Source of the DNA: an uncultured Eubacteriales bacterium
GTDB taxonomy: Bacteria > Bacillota > Clostridia > Oscillospirales > Oscillospiraceae
Direction of reading: 5' to 3'
NCBI GenBank assembly: GCA_900545495.1
Contig: UQZJ01000011.1
Coordinates: 23,328-87,327, forward strand
Length of the DNA stretch: 64,000 bases
Below, piece after piece: positions 25,254 through 34,262 of this stretch. Position numbers and translations under genes: made by a program. Numbering within the stretch: position 1 is the first letter of the stretch; each line of letters begins with the position of its first letter. The notes under the pieces were generated by a model, which was given only the letters and a program-made list of their open reading frames with translations, did not search any database and was not told where the DNA came from.

Positions 25254-26084
25254 ATGATGGAAAAGCTCATTATCACGGCCGCTATCTGCGGCGCTGAGGT
25301 CACCAAGGCCTCCAACCCCGCTGTTCCCTACACCGTAGAGGAGATGGTCCGCGAGGCCAAGTCCGCCTACGAGGCCGGTGCTGCCATCCTGCACATCCAT
25401 GTCCGCAACGATGACGGTACCCCCACCCAGGATCGCGAGCGCTTCCGTGTCGTGATGGATGCCATCCGCAAGGAGCTGCCCGACGTCATCATGATCCCCT
25501 CCACCGGCGGCGCCACCGGCATGAGCCCCGAGGAGCGTCTGCAGCCCACCGAGCTGTTCCCCGAGATGGCCACCCTCGACTGCGGCACCTGCAACTTCGG
25601 CGACGAGATCTTCGACAACACCATGCCCACCATGCGCGCCTTCGGCAAGCGCATGCTGGCCAACAACATCAAGCCCGAGTATGAGTGCTTCGAGATCGGC
25701 CATCTGGATACCATCCTGACCATGGCCAAGAAGGGCGAGGTCCCCGGCGCTCCCATGCAGTTCAACTTCGTGCTGGGCGTCAACGGCTGCACCCCCGCCA
25801 CTATTCCCAACCTGTGCCATCTGGTGAGCCAGATCCCCGCCGGCTCCACCTGGACTGTCACCGGCGTCGGCAAGTCCGCCTGGACCATGGCCGCTGCCGG
25901 TATCGCCATGGGCGGCAACGTCCGTGTCGGCTTCGAGGACAACGTCTATCTGGGCAAGGGCCAGAAGGCCGGCTCCAACGGCGAGCTGGTGGCCAAGGTC
26001 GTCCGCATGGCCAAGGAGCTGGGCCGCGAGATCGCTACCTCCGCTGAGGCCCGCGAGATCCTGAGCCTCAAGCCCCTGAAGTAA
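25254..26084 (+). CDS. kce: 3-keto-5-aminohexanoate cleavage enzyme
   Basis: Zinc-dependent enzyme of the BKACE (DUF849) family. It condenses 5-amino-3-oxohexanoate with acetyl-CoA to give 3-aminobutyryl-CoA and acetoacetate. The 276-residue protein has the family segments AAILHIHVRNDDGTPTQD (His-x-His zinc ligands at about 46-48) and the catalytic-face Glu/Asp residues of the TIM barrel. Two adjacent ATGs exist (25254, 25257). Context kal-kce-kdd-kamA-kamD-kamE is decisive among the many BKACE activities. Confidence 0.93.
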   Translation: MMEKLIITAAICGAEVTKASNPAVPYTVEEMVREAKSAYEAGAAILHIHVRNDDGTPTQDRERFRVVMDAIRKELPDVIMIPSTGGATGMSPEERLQPTELFPEMATLDCGTCNFGDEIFDNTMPTMRAFGKRMLANNIKPEYECFEIGHLDTILTMAKKGEVPGAPMQFNFVLGVNGCTPATIPNLCHLVSQIPAGSTWTVTGVGKSAWTMAAAGIAMGGNVRVGFEDNVYLGKGQKAGSNGELVAKVVRMAKELGREIATSAEAREILSLKPLK

Positions 26085-26129
26085 GTTACCACATAGAATC
26101 AAGATATATTTTTTAGGAGGATATTTACA

Positions 26130-27182
26130 ATGGCTGAATTGAAAGGCAACAAGTACGGTTCCCACCGCGTTATCGAGCCCAAGGGCGTTCTGACCCAGGC
26201 TGCTTGGAAGGTCGACAACGACATGAGCAAGGTCTACTCCAACGAGATCGTCTGCGACGTGACCTCCCTGAACATCGACTCCGCTTCCTTTACCCAGATC
26301 TCCGAGGCCTGCGGCGGCGATGAGAAGAAGATCGGCGAGATGATCCTGGGCATCGTTGCTGAGCGCGGCAAGCAGCAGAACCCCGTGACCGGTTCCGGCG
26401 GTATGTTCAAGGGCGTCGTCGCTCACATCGGCGAGGACCTGAAGAACAAGCCCGGCTTCGACCTGAAGGAAGGCGACAAGATCGTCTCCCTGGTGTCCCT
26501 GTCCATGACCCCGCTGAGAATCGACAAGATCCTGGCCATCCACAAGGATATCGACCGCGTTGACATCGTCGGTAAGGCCATCCTGTTCGAGTCCGCTCTG
26601 TATGCCAAGATGCCCGAGGATATGTCCGAGCCTCTGGCTCTGGCCGCTCTGGACGTGGCCGGCGCTCCCGCGCAGGCCCGCAAGCTGCCCCACGAGGGCG
26701 ACAGCGTCCTGATCCTGGGCGCCAACGGCAAGTCCGGCGTGCTGTGCGGCTGGGAGGCCATGAAGAAGGTCGGCCCCAAGGGCAAGGTCGTGGGCGTTGT
26801 CCGCAACCCCAAGCAGGTTCCCGGCCTGATGGAGCTGGGCGTTTACACCGACGTCATCGTCGCCGACTGCACCAAGCCCGTTGAGGTTATGGAGGCTGCT
26901 CTGGCTGTCAACGATGGCAAGGAGTACGATCTGTCCATCTGCTGCGTGAACATCGAGTCCTGCGAGATGTCCGCCATCCTGCCTGTCCGTGACGACGGTA
27001 TGGTGTACTTCTTCTCCATGGCTACCTCCTTCACCAAGGCTGCTCTGGGCGCTGAGGGTATCGGCAAGGACGTGACCATGATCATCGGCAACGGCTACAC
27101 CAAGAACCACGCCAACATCACCCTGGATGTGCTGCGCGAGAACCCCAAGCTGCGTAAGCTGTTCGACGAGAAGTACTGCTAA
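26130..27182 (+). CDS. kdd: L-erythro-3,5-diaminohexanoate dehydrogenase
   Basis: NAD(P)-dependent oxidative deamination of 3,5-diaminohexanoate to 5-amino-3-oxohexanoate, releasing ammonium and reduced cofactor. The 350-residue protein has the characteristic N-terminus YGSHRVIEPKGVLTQAAWK and a Rossmann segment VLILGANGKSGVLC (about 191-204). AGGAGG is 11 bases before the ATG. It lies 45 bases after kce; a hairpin follows before kamA. Confidence 0.93.
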   Translation: MAELKGNKYGSHRVIEPKGVLTQAAWKVDNDMSKVYSNEIVCDVTSLNIDSASFTQISEACGGDEKKIGEMILGIVAERGKQQNPVTGSGGMFKGVVAHIGEDLKNKPGFDLKEGDKIVSLVSLSMTPLRIDKILAIHKDIDRVDIVGKAILFESALYAKMPEDMSEPLALAALDVAGAPAQARKLPHEGDSVLILGANGKSGVLCGWEAMKKVGPKGKVVGVVRNPKQVPGLMELGVYTDVIVADCTKPVEVMEAALAVNDGKEYDLSICCVNIESCEMSAILPVRDDGMVYFFSMATSFTKAALGAEGIGKDVTMIIGNGYTKNHANITLDVLRENPKLRKLFDEKYC

Positions 27183-27193
27183 ACGACTTCCTT

Positions 27194-27229
27194 CAAAGCT
27201 GGGGGGCCCGTGTGGCTCCCCAGCCTTTG
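27194..27229 (+). other. Intercistronic hairpin between kdd and kamA
   Basis: CAAAG-CTGGGG (from 27194) pairs with CCCCAG-CCTTTG (to 27229) with one bulged C. No T tract follows, so it is more likely a processing or stabilising element than a terminator. Confidence 0.5.
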
Positions 27230-27271
27230 ACCTACACCGAAACAACACGATATTGTGAAGGAGAAACGACT

Positions 27272-28522
27272 ATGAAGACTCGCAACGGTTTGTTCGCCGA
27301 TGTTCCCGAGAATCTGTGGAACGACTGGCATTGGCAGGTCGCTAACCGCGCTGAGACGGTTGAGGATCTGAAGAAGTACATGAACCTGACTCCCGATGAG
27401 GAAGAGGGCGTCCGCAAGACCCTGGGCAAGCTGCGCATGGCTGTTACCCCCTACTACCTGTCCCTGATCGATCTGGACGATCCCTTCGATCCCATCCGCA
27501 AGATGGCTATCCCCCGCGCGGAGGAGCTGGAGTATGCCGATTATGAGGACGCCGATCCCCTGCACGAGGATACCGACTCTCCCACCCCCGGTCTGACCCA
27601 CCGCTATCCCGACCGCGTGCTGCTGCTGATCACTGACCAGTGCTCCATGTACTGCCGTCACTGCACCCGCCGCCGCTTCGCCGGTCAGAACGACTGCGAA
27701 GTGCCCATGCAGCAGATCGACAAGTGCATCGACTACGTGGCCGCTCATCCCGAGGTCCGCGATGTCCTGCTGTCCGGCGGCGACTGCCTGATGGTCTCCG
27801 ATGAGAACCTGGAGTACATCATCAAGCGCCTGCGCGCCATCCCCCATGTGGAGATCGTCCGTCTGGGCTCCCGCACTCCCGTTGTGTGCCCCCAGCGTAT
27901 CACGCCCGAGCTGTGCGCCATGCTGAAGAAGTATCATCCCATCTGGCTGAACACCCACTTCAACACCCCCAAGGAGTTCACTCCCGAGGCTGCCAAGGCC
28001 TGCGCTATGCTGGCTGACGCCGGTATCCCCCTGGGCAACCAGTCCGTGCTGCTGGCCGGCGTGAATGACTGCATCCATGTGATGATGGAGCTGGTCCACG
28101 GTCTGGTCAAGATGCGTGTCCGCCCCTACTACATCTATGCCTGCGATCCTTCCCTGGGTCTGAGCCACTTCCGTACTCCCGTCTCCAAGGGCATCGAGAT
28201 CATGGAAGCTCTGCGCGGCCATACCTCCGGCTACTGCATCCCCACCTTCGTGGTCGACGCTCCCGGCGGCGGCGGCAAGACCCCCGTTATGCCCAACTAC
28301 CTGATCTCCGAGACCCCCCGCAAGGTCATCCTGCGCAACTTCGAGGGCGTCATCACCTCCTACACCCAGCCCGAGCACTACGTTCAGGATTGCCACTGCG
28401 ACGTCTGCACCGGCAAGAAGAAGGTGGAGAAGACCGGCGTGGCATGGGTCGCCGAGGGTACCAAGCAGCGCTATCTGGAGCCCACCAAGCTGCTGCGTAA
28501 CGAGCGTCACGTCAAGAAGTAA
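27272..28522 (+). CDS. kamA: Lysine 2,3-aminomutase (radical SAM, PLP)
   Basis: Converts L-lysine to L-beta-lysine, the first fermentation step. The 416-residue protein has the radical-SAM cysteines Cys124, Cys128 and Cys131 (CSMYCRHC) and the PLP lysine in APGGGGKTPVMPNY; length equals that of clostridial KamA. The C-terminus has a CHCDVC zinc-type motif, also seen in the family. GAAGGAG at 27257-27263 supports the ATG at 27272. It could in principle be the related glutamate or arginine mutase, but the operon context fixes lysine. Confidence 0.95.
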   Translation: MKTRNGLFADVPENLWNDWHWQVANRAETVEDLKKYMNLTPDEEEGVRKTLGKLRMAVTPYYLSLIDLDDPFDPIRKMAIPRAEELEYADYEDADPLHEDTDSPTPGLTHRYPDRVLLLITDQCSMYCRHCTRRRFAGQNDCEVPMQQIDKCIDYVAAHPEVRDVLLSGGDCLMVSDENLEYIIKRLRAIPHVEIVRLGSRTPVVCPQRITPELCAMLKKYHPIWLNTHFNTPKEFTPEAAKACAMLADAGIPLGNQSVLLAGVNDCIHVMMELVHGLVKMRVRPYYIYACDPSLGLSHFRTPVSKGIEIMEALRGHTSGYCIPTFVVDAPGGGGKTPVMPNYLISETPRKVILRNFEGVITSYTQPEHYVQDCHCDVCTGKKKVEKTGVAWVAEGTKQRYLEPTKLLRNERHVKK

Positions 28523-28537
28523 GAGAGAGGTTAAACT

Positions 28538-30097
28538 ATGGAAAGCAAACTCGGCTTGAATATGGAGCTGGTCGAACAGGCGCGTGCCTCTGCCGCCAAG
28601 GTGGCAGACGACACCCAGCAGTTCATTGACCAGCATACCACCGTCACGGTGGAGCGCGCTGTTTGCCGTCTGCTGGGTATCGATGGCGTCAACGATATGG
28701 ACGTTCCTCTGCCCAACGTGGTGGTCGACCACCTGATGGCAAACTCCCTGCTGCCCGCCGGTGCTGCGTGGGCCATCGGCAACGCCATGGTGGAGACCGG
28801 CAAGGATCCCCAGGGCGTGGCGGAGGCTGTCAACAGCGGTGAGCTGGATCTGAGCAAGATCCCCGCTCACTCCGACGCAGAGATTCGTGCGGCCATCACC
28901 CCCGTGGTGAACGCCACCATGGATCGCATCAATAAGAACGTTGCCAAGCGCAACTCCTACCTGAAGGAGTGGGGCGATAAGGAAGGCCCGTACCTGTATA
29001 TCATCGTGGCTACCGGTAATATCTACGAGGATATCATTCAGGCCAAGGCCGGTGCCAAGCAGGGCGCCGACATCATCGCCGTCATTCGTACCACCGGTCA
29101 GTCCCTGCTGGACTATGTGCCTTACGGCGCTACCACCGAGGGCTTCGGCGGCACCTATGCCACCCAGGAGAACTTCCGCCTCATGCGCGCCGCGCTGGAC
29201 GAGGTGGGCGAGGAGCAGCACCGCTACATCCGGCTGTGCAACTACTGCTCCGGTCTGTGTATGCCTGAGATCGCCGCTATGGGCGCTCTGGAGCGTCTGG
29301 ACGTTATGCTGAACGACGCTCTGTACGGCATCCTGTTCCGCGATATCAATATGCAGCGTACCATCGTCGACCAGTTCTTCTCCCGCGTGATCAACGGCTA
29401 TGCCGGCGTGATCATCAACACCGGTGAGGATAACTACCTGACCACCGATGACGCCATCACCGCCGCTCATACCGTGCTGGCCTCCCAGTTCCTGAACGAG
29501 GCATTTGCCAAGTCCGCCGGTATGCGCGAGGAGCAGATGGGTCTGGGCCACGCCTTCGAGATGGATCCCGCTGTGGAGAACACCTTCCTGTATGAGCTGG
29601 CACAGGCACAGATGGCCCGTGAGATCTTCCCCAACGCGCCTCTGAAGTATATGCCTCCCACGAAGTTCATGACCGGCAACATCTTCCGCGGCCACATTCA
29701 GGACGCCCTGTTCAACATGGTGACCATCCTGACCAACCAGCGGCTGTGCCTGCTGGGCATGATGACCGAGGCCATCCACACCCCGTTCATGTCCGACCGT
29801 GCTCTGTCTATCGAGAACGCTCAGTACATCTTCCGCACCATGAAGGATCTGGGCAGCGAGCTGACCTACAAGGAGAACGGCATCATCCGCAACCGCGCCA
29901 ACGAGGTGCTGACCAAGGCCACCGACCTCCTGAAGGAGATCGAGAAGCTGGGCTTGTTCACCACCATCGAGAAGGGCATCTTCGCCGATGTCAAGCGTCC
30001 TAAGGACGGCGGCAAGGGTTTGAACGGCGTTGTGGTCAAGGACGACAAATACTTCAACCCCTTCGTTGAAGTCATGAAAGGCAAGGTGGGAGCATGA
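28538..30097 (+). CDS. kamD: Lysine 5,6-aminomutase alpha subunit
   Basis: The large TIM-barrel subunit of the adenosylcobalamin- and PLP-dependent D-lysine/L-beta-lysine 5,6-aminomutase, which makes 3,5-diaminohexanoate. The 519-residue protein has the normal length; YGATTEGFGGTYATQENFR and LCNYCSGLCMPEIAAMGA are characteristic KamD segments. It overlaps kamE by 4 bases, giving equal synthesis of the two subunits. KamBC upstream are its likely reactivation partners. Confidence 0.95.
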   Translation: MESKLGLNMELVEQARASAAKVADDTQQFIDQHTTVTVERAVCRLLGIDGVNDMDVPLPNVVVDHLMANSLLPAGAAWAIGNAMVETGKDPQGVAEAVNSGELDLSKIPAHSDAEIRAAITPVVNATMDRINKNVAKRNSYLKEWGDKEGPYLYIIVATGNIYEDIIQAKAGAKQGADIIAVIRTTGQSLLDYVPYGATTEGFGGTYATQENFRLMRAALDEVGEEQHRYIRLCNYCSGLCMPEIAAMGALERLDVMLNDALYGILFRDINMQRTIVDQFFSRVINGYAGVIINTGEDNYLTTDDAITAAHTVLASQFLNEAFAKSAGMREEQMGLGHAFEMDPAVENTFLYELAQAQMAREIFPNAPLKYMPPTKFMTGNIFRGHIQDALFNMVTILTNQRLCLLGMMTEAIHTPFMSDRALSIENAQYIFRTMKDLGSELTYKENGIIRNRANEVLTKATDLLKEIEKLGLFTTIEKGIFADVKRPKDGGKGLNGVVVKDDKYFNPFVEVMKGKVGA

Positions 30098-30882
30098 GCA
30101 GCGGACTGTATAACACCCATAAGATCGATTTCGATACCACGCTGGATCTGACCCGTCTGAAGCCCTACGGCGATACCATGAACGACGGTAAGGTGCAGAC
30201 CAGCTTCACCCTGCCCATCAAGGATGACGAGCGCGGTGAGGAGGCTGCCCGCCAGATCGCCAAGAAGATGGGCCTTGAGGAGCCCAACGTGGCATATCAC
30301 ACCGCGCTGGACAAGGAGTTCACCTTCTATGTGGTCTACGGCAGCTGCGTCCACTCCGTGAACTACGAGGATATCCACGTCATCACCGTGGAGTCCGACG
30401 TGATGAGCATGGAGGACACCAACGACTACATCCGTGAGCACATCGGCCGCAAGGTCGTGATGGTCGGCGCCTCCACCGGCACCGACGCCCACACAGTTGG
30501 TATCGACGCTATCATGAACCGCAAGGGCTTTGCCGGCCACTACGGTCTGGAGCGCTACGAGATGATCGAGGCCTACAACCTGGGATCTCAGGTCCCCAAC
30601 GAGGAGTTCATCAAGAAGGCACTGGAGCTGCACGCCGACGTGCTGCTGGTCTCCCAGACCGTTACCCAGAAGGATGTTCACATCCAGAACCTGACCAACC
30701 TCATCGAGCTGCTGGAGGCCGAGGGCCTGCGCGACAAGTTTGTTGTCTGCTGCGGCGGTCCCCGTATCACCCACGAGCTGGCCAAGGAGCTGGGCTATGA
30801 TGCCGGCTTCGGCGCCGGCAAGTACGCCGATGATGTGGCGTCCTTCGCTGTGACCGAGATGGTCAAGCGCGGCATGAAATAA
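30094..30882 (+). CDS. kamE: Lysine 5,6-aminomutase beta subunit (B12-binding)
   Basis: A 262-residue cobalamin-binding subunit. The base-off B12 motif DAHTVG (Asp131, His133, Gly136) is followed by Lys144 in NRKGFAG, the residue known to hold PLP in the clostridial enzyme. The N-terminal dimerisation section ends near residue 100, and the Rossmann-like B12 domain fills the rest. It is the last gene of the operon and is followed by a terminator. Confidence 0.95.
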   Translation: MSSGLYNTHKIDFDTTLDLTRLKPYGDTMNDGKVQTSFTLPIKDDERGEEAARQIAKKMGLEEPNVAYHTALDKEFTFYVVYGSCVHSVNYEDIHVITVESDVMSMEDTNDYIREHIGRKVVMVGASTGTDAHTVGIDAIMNRKGFAGHYGLERYEMIEAYNLGSQVPNEEFIKKALELHADVLLVSQTVTQKDVHIQNLTNLIELLEAEGLRDKFVVCCGGPRITHELAKELGYDAGFGAGKYADDVASFAVTEMVKRGMK

Positions 30883-30892
30883 GATCCTCAGC

Positions 30893-30929
30893 AAAAGCGG
30901 AGAGCCGCTAACCCGACTCTCCGCTTTTT
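30893..30929 (+). terminator. Terminator of the lysine operon
   Basis: AAAAGCGGAGAG pairs with CTCTCCGCTTTT across a 12-base loop, with a T5 run. Confidence 0.9.
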
Positions 30930-30983
30930 GCGCGGAATCCCTTCTGATTAAGGTGATTTGCGCAAAAACAACATGGCTATCCC

Positions 30984-31012
30984 TTGCTTTTTCGTGCAAA
31001 GGGTGCTATGAT
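30984..31012 (+). promoter_or_regulatory. Promoter of the CoA-transferase genes
   Basis: TTGCTT (30984-30989) and TATGAT (31007-31012) with 17-bp spacing and an upstream TG. The ~100-base leader that follows contains a stem-loop (AGTCACGAAG with CTTCGCGACT, about 31028-31053) but no recognised riboswitch. Confidence 0.72.
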
Positions 31013-31118
31013 GCTATTGTTAGAAAAGTCACGAAGCCCCGTCTTCGCGACTGTAAACCACCGCCCGGCCGCCGTACCTGGCGAGCCGCCCAGTGGTATA
31101 AAACAAGGAGGAACAGAA

Positions 31119-31811
31119 ATGGCAAAGAAACCTGTACTGACTGCCCGTGAGGCAGCGGCAATGATCCCCGACGGCGCCACGATTATGTGCGGCGGCTTTC
31201 TGGCCTGCGGCCAGGCCCGCGCCATCGTCAAGGAGCTGGTAGCCCGCGGCACCAAGGATCTGACCCTGATCGCCAACGATATGGGTCGCGCCACCGGTCC
31301 CAAGGGTGAGGAATTCTTCGGCATCGCGGAGCTGATCCACAATCATCAGGTCAAGCGCGTGATCGCCACCCACGTCGGCATGACCCCCGAGGTCGGCCAG
31401 CAGCACACCGAGGGTACGCTGGAGGTCAACCTGCTGCCTCAGGGTACGCTGGCTGAGTGCATCCGCGCTGCCGGCGCCGGTCTGGGCGGTGTTCTGACCC
31501 CCGTGGGTATCGACACCCTGGTGGAGGAGAGCCCCTTCTGCATGGGCCGTCAGACCATCGATGGCAAGGATTACCTGCTGATGAAGCCCATCCACGCTGA
31601 TTTCGCCCTGCTGGGCACCTATAAGTGCGATGAGTTCGGCAACTGCTGGTACAAGGGTACCATGCGCAACTTCAACGTTGTCATGGCCACTGCCGCTGAC
31701 ACCGTCATCGCCGAGTGCGAGTACATCGTTCCCGTGGGCGACATCGAGCCCGAGAACATCCATACCTACGGTATGTGCGTTGACTACATCGTGGAAGGAG
31801 ACAGAAAGTAA
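31119..31811 (+). CDS. CoA-transferase subunit A (butyryl-CoA:acetoacetate type)
   Basis: A 230-residue class I CoA-transferase alpha subunit (AtoD/CtfA/SCOT family) with the N-terminal IPDGATIMCGGF glycine-rich segment. By context it moves CoA from butyryl-CoA to acetoacetate, releasing butyrate and returning acetoacetyl-CoA to the pathway. AAGGAGG is about 9 bases before the ATG. The stop codon shares a base with the start of subunit B. Substrate specificity is inferred from position behind the lysine operon; acetate as acceptor or donor is also possible. Confidence 0.85.
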   Translation: MAKKPVLTAREAAAMIPDGATIMCGGFLACGQARAIVKELVARGTKDLTLIANDMGRATGPKGEEFFGIAELIHNHQVKRVIATHVGMTPEVGQQHTEGTLEVNLLPQGTLAECIRAAGAGLGGVLTPVGIDTLVEESPFCMGRQTIDGKDYLLMKPIHADFALLGTYKCDEFGNCWYKGTMRNFNVVMATAADTVIAECEYIVPVGDIEPENIHTYGMCVDYIVEGDRK

Positions 31812-32479
31812 TGGAAAAGTCCGAGATCAAAGGCTTTATTGCCAAGCGCTGCGCCAAAGAGCTGAAGAACGGCGACGTCGTGAATCTGGGCATCGGCCTG
31901 CCCACCCTGATCCCCAACTATCTGCCTGAGGGCGTTGAGGTGATCATCCATGCTGAGCTGGGTATCGTCTCCGCCGGCGTGTCCCCCAAGGAGGGCGACG
32001 CCAACTACGATCCCTACCACGTTGTGGATGCCGGCGGCAACCCCTCCTCCGTGGCTTACGGCGGCGGCTTCATCGACTCCGCCACCAACTTCGGCCTGAT
32101 CCGCGGCGGTCATGTGGACGCCTGCTTCCTGGGCGCTCTGGAAGTGGACGCCGAGGGCAATCTGGCCAACTGGATCATCCCCGGCAAGAAGATGCCCGGC
32201 ATGGGCGGCGCCATGGATCTGTGCGTCGGCGCCAAGCACTGCATCGTCTGCATGGAGCACACCGCCAAGGGCAACCCCAAGATCTTCGAGAAGTGCCGTC
32301 TGCCCCTGACCGCCTCCCACTGCGTGAACAAGATCATCACCGAGATGTGTGTGTTCGAGGTCACCAAGGACGGTCTGCTGATGACCGAGATCAACCCCGA
32401 GTTCACCGTCGAGGATGTGAAGGCCGCTACCGCTGCTCCCTTCGCTGTCGCCGCTGACCTCAAGAGCATGATCGACTGA
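31811..32479 (+). CDS. CoA-transferase subunit B (butyryl-CoA:acetoacetate type)
   Basis: A 222-residue beta subunit carrying the catalytic glutamate (Glu49, in IHAELGIVSAG), which forms the acyl-glutamyl-CoA thioester. NLGIGLPTLIPNYLP and the GGAMDL segment are typical of the AtoA/CtfB family. It is coupled to subunit A by one shared base and followed by a very strong palindromic terminator shared with metI. Confidence 0.87.
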   Translation: MEKSEIKGFIAKRCAKELKNGDVVNLGIGLPTLIPNYLPEGVEVIIHAELGIVSAGVSPKEGDANYDPYHVVDAGGNPSSVAYGGGFIDSATNFGLIRGGHVDACFLGALEVDAEGNLANWIIPGKKMPGMGGAMDLCVGAKHCIVCMEHTAKGNPKIFEKCRLPLTASHCVNKIITEMCVFEVTKDGLLMTEINPEFTVEDVKAATAAPFAVAADLKSMID

Positions 32480-32487
32480 TCTGCCTG

Positions 32488-32537
32488 AAAAGAGCAAAAA
32501 GAAAAGACCCCATGGGGTCTTTTCTTTTTGCTCTTTT
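32488..32537. terminator. Perfect 50-bp palindromic bidirectional terminator
   Basis: Two 25-base arms are exact reverse complements around a CCCATGGG centre, with A and T tracts at the ends. It ends both the CoA-transferase and the converging metQNI transcripts. Confidence 0.95.
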
Positions 32538-33239
32538 TTACCGCTTCAGGCGCTTGTCGCACTTCTTGCCCAGCCATGTGCCAAGGCTCTGGAACACCTG
32601 CACCAGCAGCACCAGAATGACCACCGCCACCAGCATCACCAGATACTTGTACCGGTAGTAGCCGTAGTCGATGGCGATCTTGCCCAGACCGCCGCCGCCG
32701 ATGATGCCGCTCATGGCGGAGTAGCCCAGAATGGTGGTCAGCGCGATGGTCACATTCTGGATCAGGGACGGTACGCTCTCCGGGATCATCACCTTGCAGA
32801 TGATCTGCATGGGCGTGGCGCCCATGCTTTGAGCGGCCTCGATGATGTTGCCGTCCACCTCCCGGAGGCTGCTCTCCACCAGACGCGCCACAAAGGGAAA
32901 CGCTGCCGCCACCAGCGGAACGATGGTGGCTGTGGTGCCAACGGCGGTGCCGATGAGCAGGCGGGACAGAGGGAACACCATGATCATCAAGATCAGGAAC
33001 GGGATGGAGCGCAGCAGGTTGATGATGACGTTCAGCACCTGCATCAGCCAGCGGGGGAGAGGCAGCACGCCGTTTTTCTCGCCTACCACCAGCAGTACGC
33101 CCAAGGGCAGGCCGATGACCAGCGACAGCGCTGTGCTCACCACGGTGACATAGAACGTCTCCCATACGGCGAAGGGCAGAGAGGGCAGCACGGTCAGCAG
33201 ATCCTGCACGGACTTCTGGGAAAACAGATCACTGTACAT
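32538..33239 (-). CDS. metI: Methionine ABC transporter permease MetI
   Basis: A 233-residue inner-membrane permease of the MetI family with about five transmembrane helices and the EAA loop (EAAQSMGATPMQIICKVMIPES) that contacts MetN. The ATG at 33239 has GGAGG 10 bases upstream; a GTG at 33245 overlapping the metN stop is the alternative. It is the last gene of metQ-metN-metI. Confidence 0.93.
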   Translation of the reverse strand: MYSDLFSQKSVQDLLTVLPSLPFAVWETFYVTVVSTALSLVIGLPLGVLLVVGEKNGVLPLPRWLMQVLNVIINLLRSIPFLILMIMVFPLSRLLIGTAVGTTATIVPLVAAAFPFVARLVESSLREVDGNIIEAAQSMGATPMQIICKVMIPESVPSLIQNVTIALTTILGYSAMSGIIGGGGLGKIAIDYGYYRYKYLVMLVAVVILVLLVQVFQSLGTWLGKKCDKRLKR

Positions 33240-33241
33240 AC

Positions 33242-34240
33242 TCACTCCACCTCCTCTACCTGTACGTTGGCCACATTATGGAGAAACGCCACGGCCTCGT
33301 CAAACTGATTGCTGGGGATGCCAAGCATCATGCTCCCGTATACCGTTTCGGACAGCTTCTGGGTGCTGGCGGAGATGACGTTGCAGAGGATACCCTCCTC
33401 CGACGCCAGCCGGGCGATCATGGGGATGCTGGTGGTCGCGGCATCCTTGAACACCAGCCGCACCAGCTTTTCGCCTGCCGGATCGTACACCTGCGCGTCG
33501 GCGCCGCCGGGGAATACCAGCCGCCGCCCCGCCGCGGACTTAGGCGCGGCGAACACCGTGCCAACCAGTCCGGACTCCGCCACGCGGCCCTCGTCCAGAA
33601 TGGCAACGTGGGTGCAGATCTCCTTCACCACGCTCATCTGGTGGGTGATGACCACCACGGTGATGCCCAGCTTTTTGTTGATATCCCGGATCAGCTCCAG
33701 AATTTGCCGGGTGGTGTTGGGGTCCAGCGCGCTGGTGGCCTCGTCGCACAGCAGTACCTTGGGGTGGGTGGCCAGTGCGCGGGCGATGGCGACGCGCTGC
33801 TGCTGGCCGCCGGACAGCTGGGCGGGGTAGGAATCTGCCTTGTCGGGCAGACCTACCAGCTCCAGCAGCTCACGGGCGCGCTGCTCCGCCTCGGCCTTCT
33901 TCACGCCCGCCAGCTCCATGGGAAAGCAGACGTTCCGCAGGCAGGTGCGCTGCATCAGCAGATTGAACCGCTGGAAGATCATGGTGATCTCCCGCCGCGC
34001 CGCCCGCAGCTGGGCGGGGGTCATGGTGTCCAGCCGCTGGCCGTTGACGATGATCTCGCCGCTGGTAGGCTTCTCCAGCAGGTTGATGCACCGCACCAGC
34101 GTGCTCTTACCGGCGCCGGACATACCGATGATGCCGTAGATGTCGCCGTCTTCAATGGTGAGGGAGACGTCCTTGAGAGCGTCTACCCCGCCGGCTGTGC
34201 CGGAATCAAATGTTTTGCTGACGTGCTTCAGTTCGATCAT
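33242..34240 (-). CDS. metN: Methionine ABC transporter ATPase MetN
   Basis: A 332-residue ATP-binding subunit with Walker A GMSGAGKS (39-46), signature LSGGQQQR, Walker B LLCDEATSALD and the H-loop VVITHQ. The C-terminal NIL domain (about 255-332) is the regulatory methionine-binding domain of MetN, allowing shut-down of import when internal methionine is high. It begins 22 bases after metQ. Confidence 0.95.
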   Translation of the reverse strand: MIELKHVSKTFDSGTAGGVDALKDVSLTIEDGDIYGIIGMSGAGKSTLVRCINLLEKPTSGEIIVNGQRLDTMTPAQLRAARREITMIFQRFNLLMQRTCLRNVCFPMELAGVKKAEAEQRARELLELVGLPDKADSYPAQLSGGQQQRVAIARALATHPKVLLCDEATSALDPNTTRQILELIRDINKKLGITVVVITHQMSVVKEICTHVAILDEGRVAESGLVGTVFAAPKSAAGRRLVFPGGADAQVYDPAGEKLVRLVFKDAATTSIPMIARLASEEGILCNVISASTQKLSETVYGSMMLGIPSNQFDEAVAFLHNVANVQVEEVE

Positions 34241-34262
34241 GGGCGTCTCCCTCCTTTCTCAC

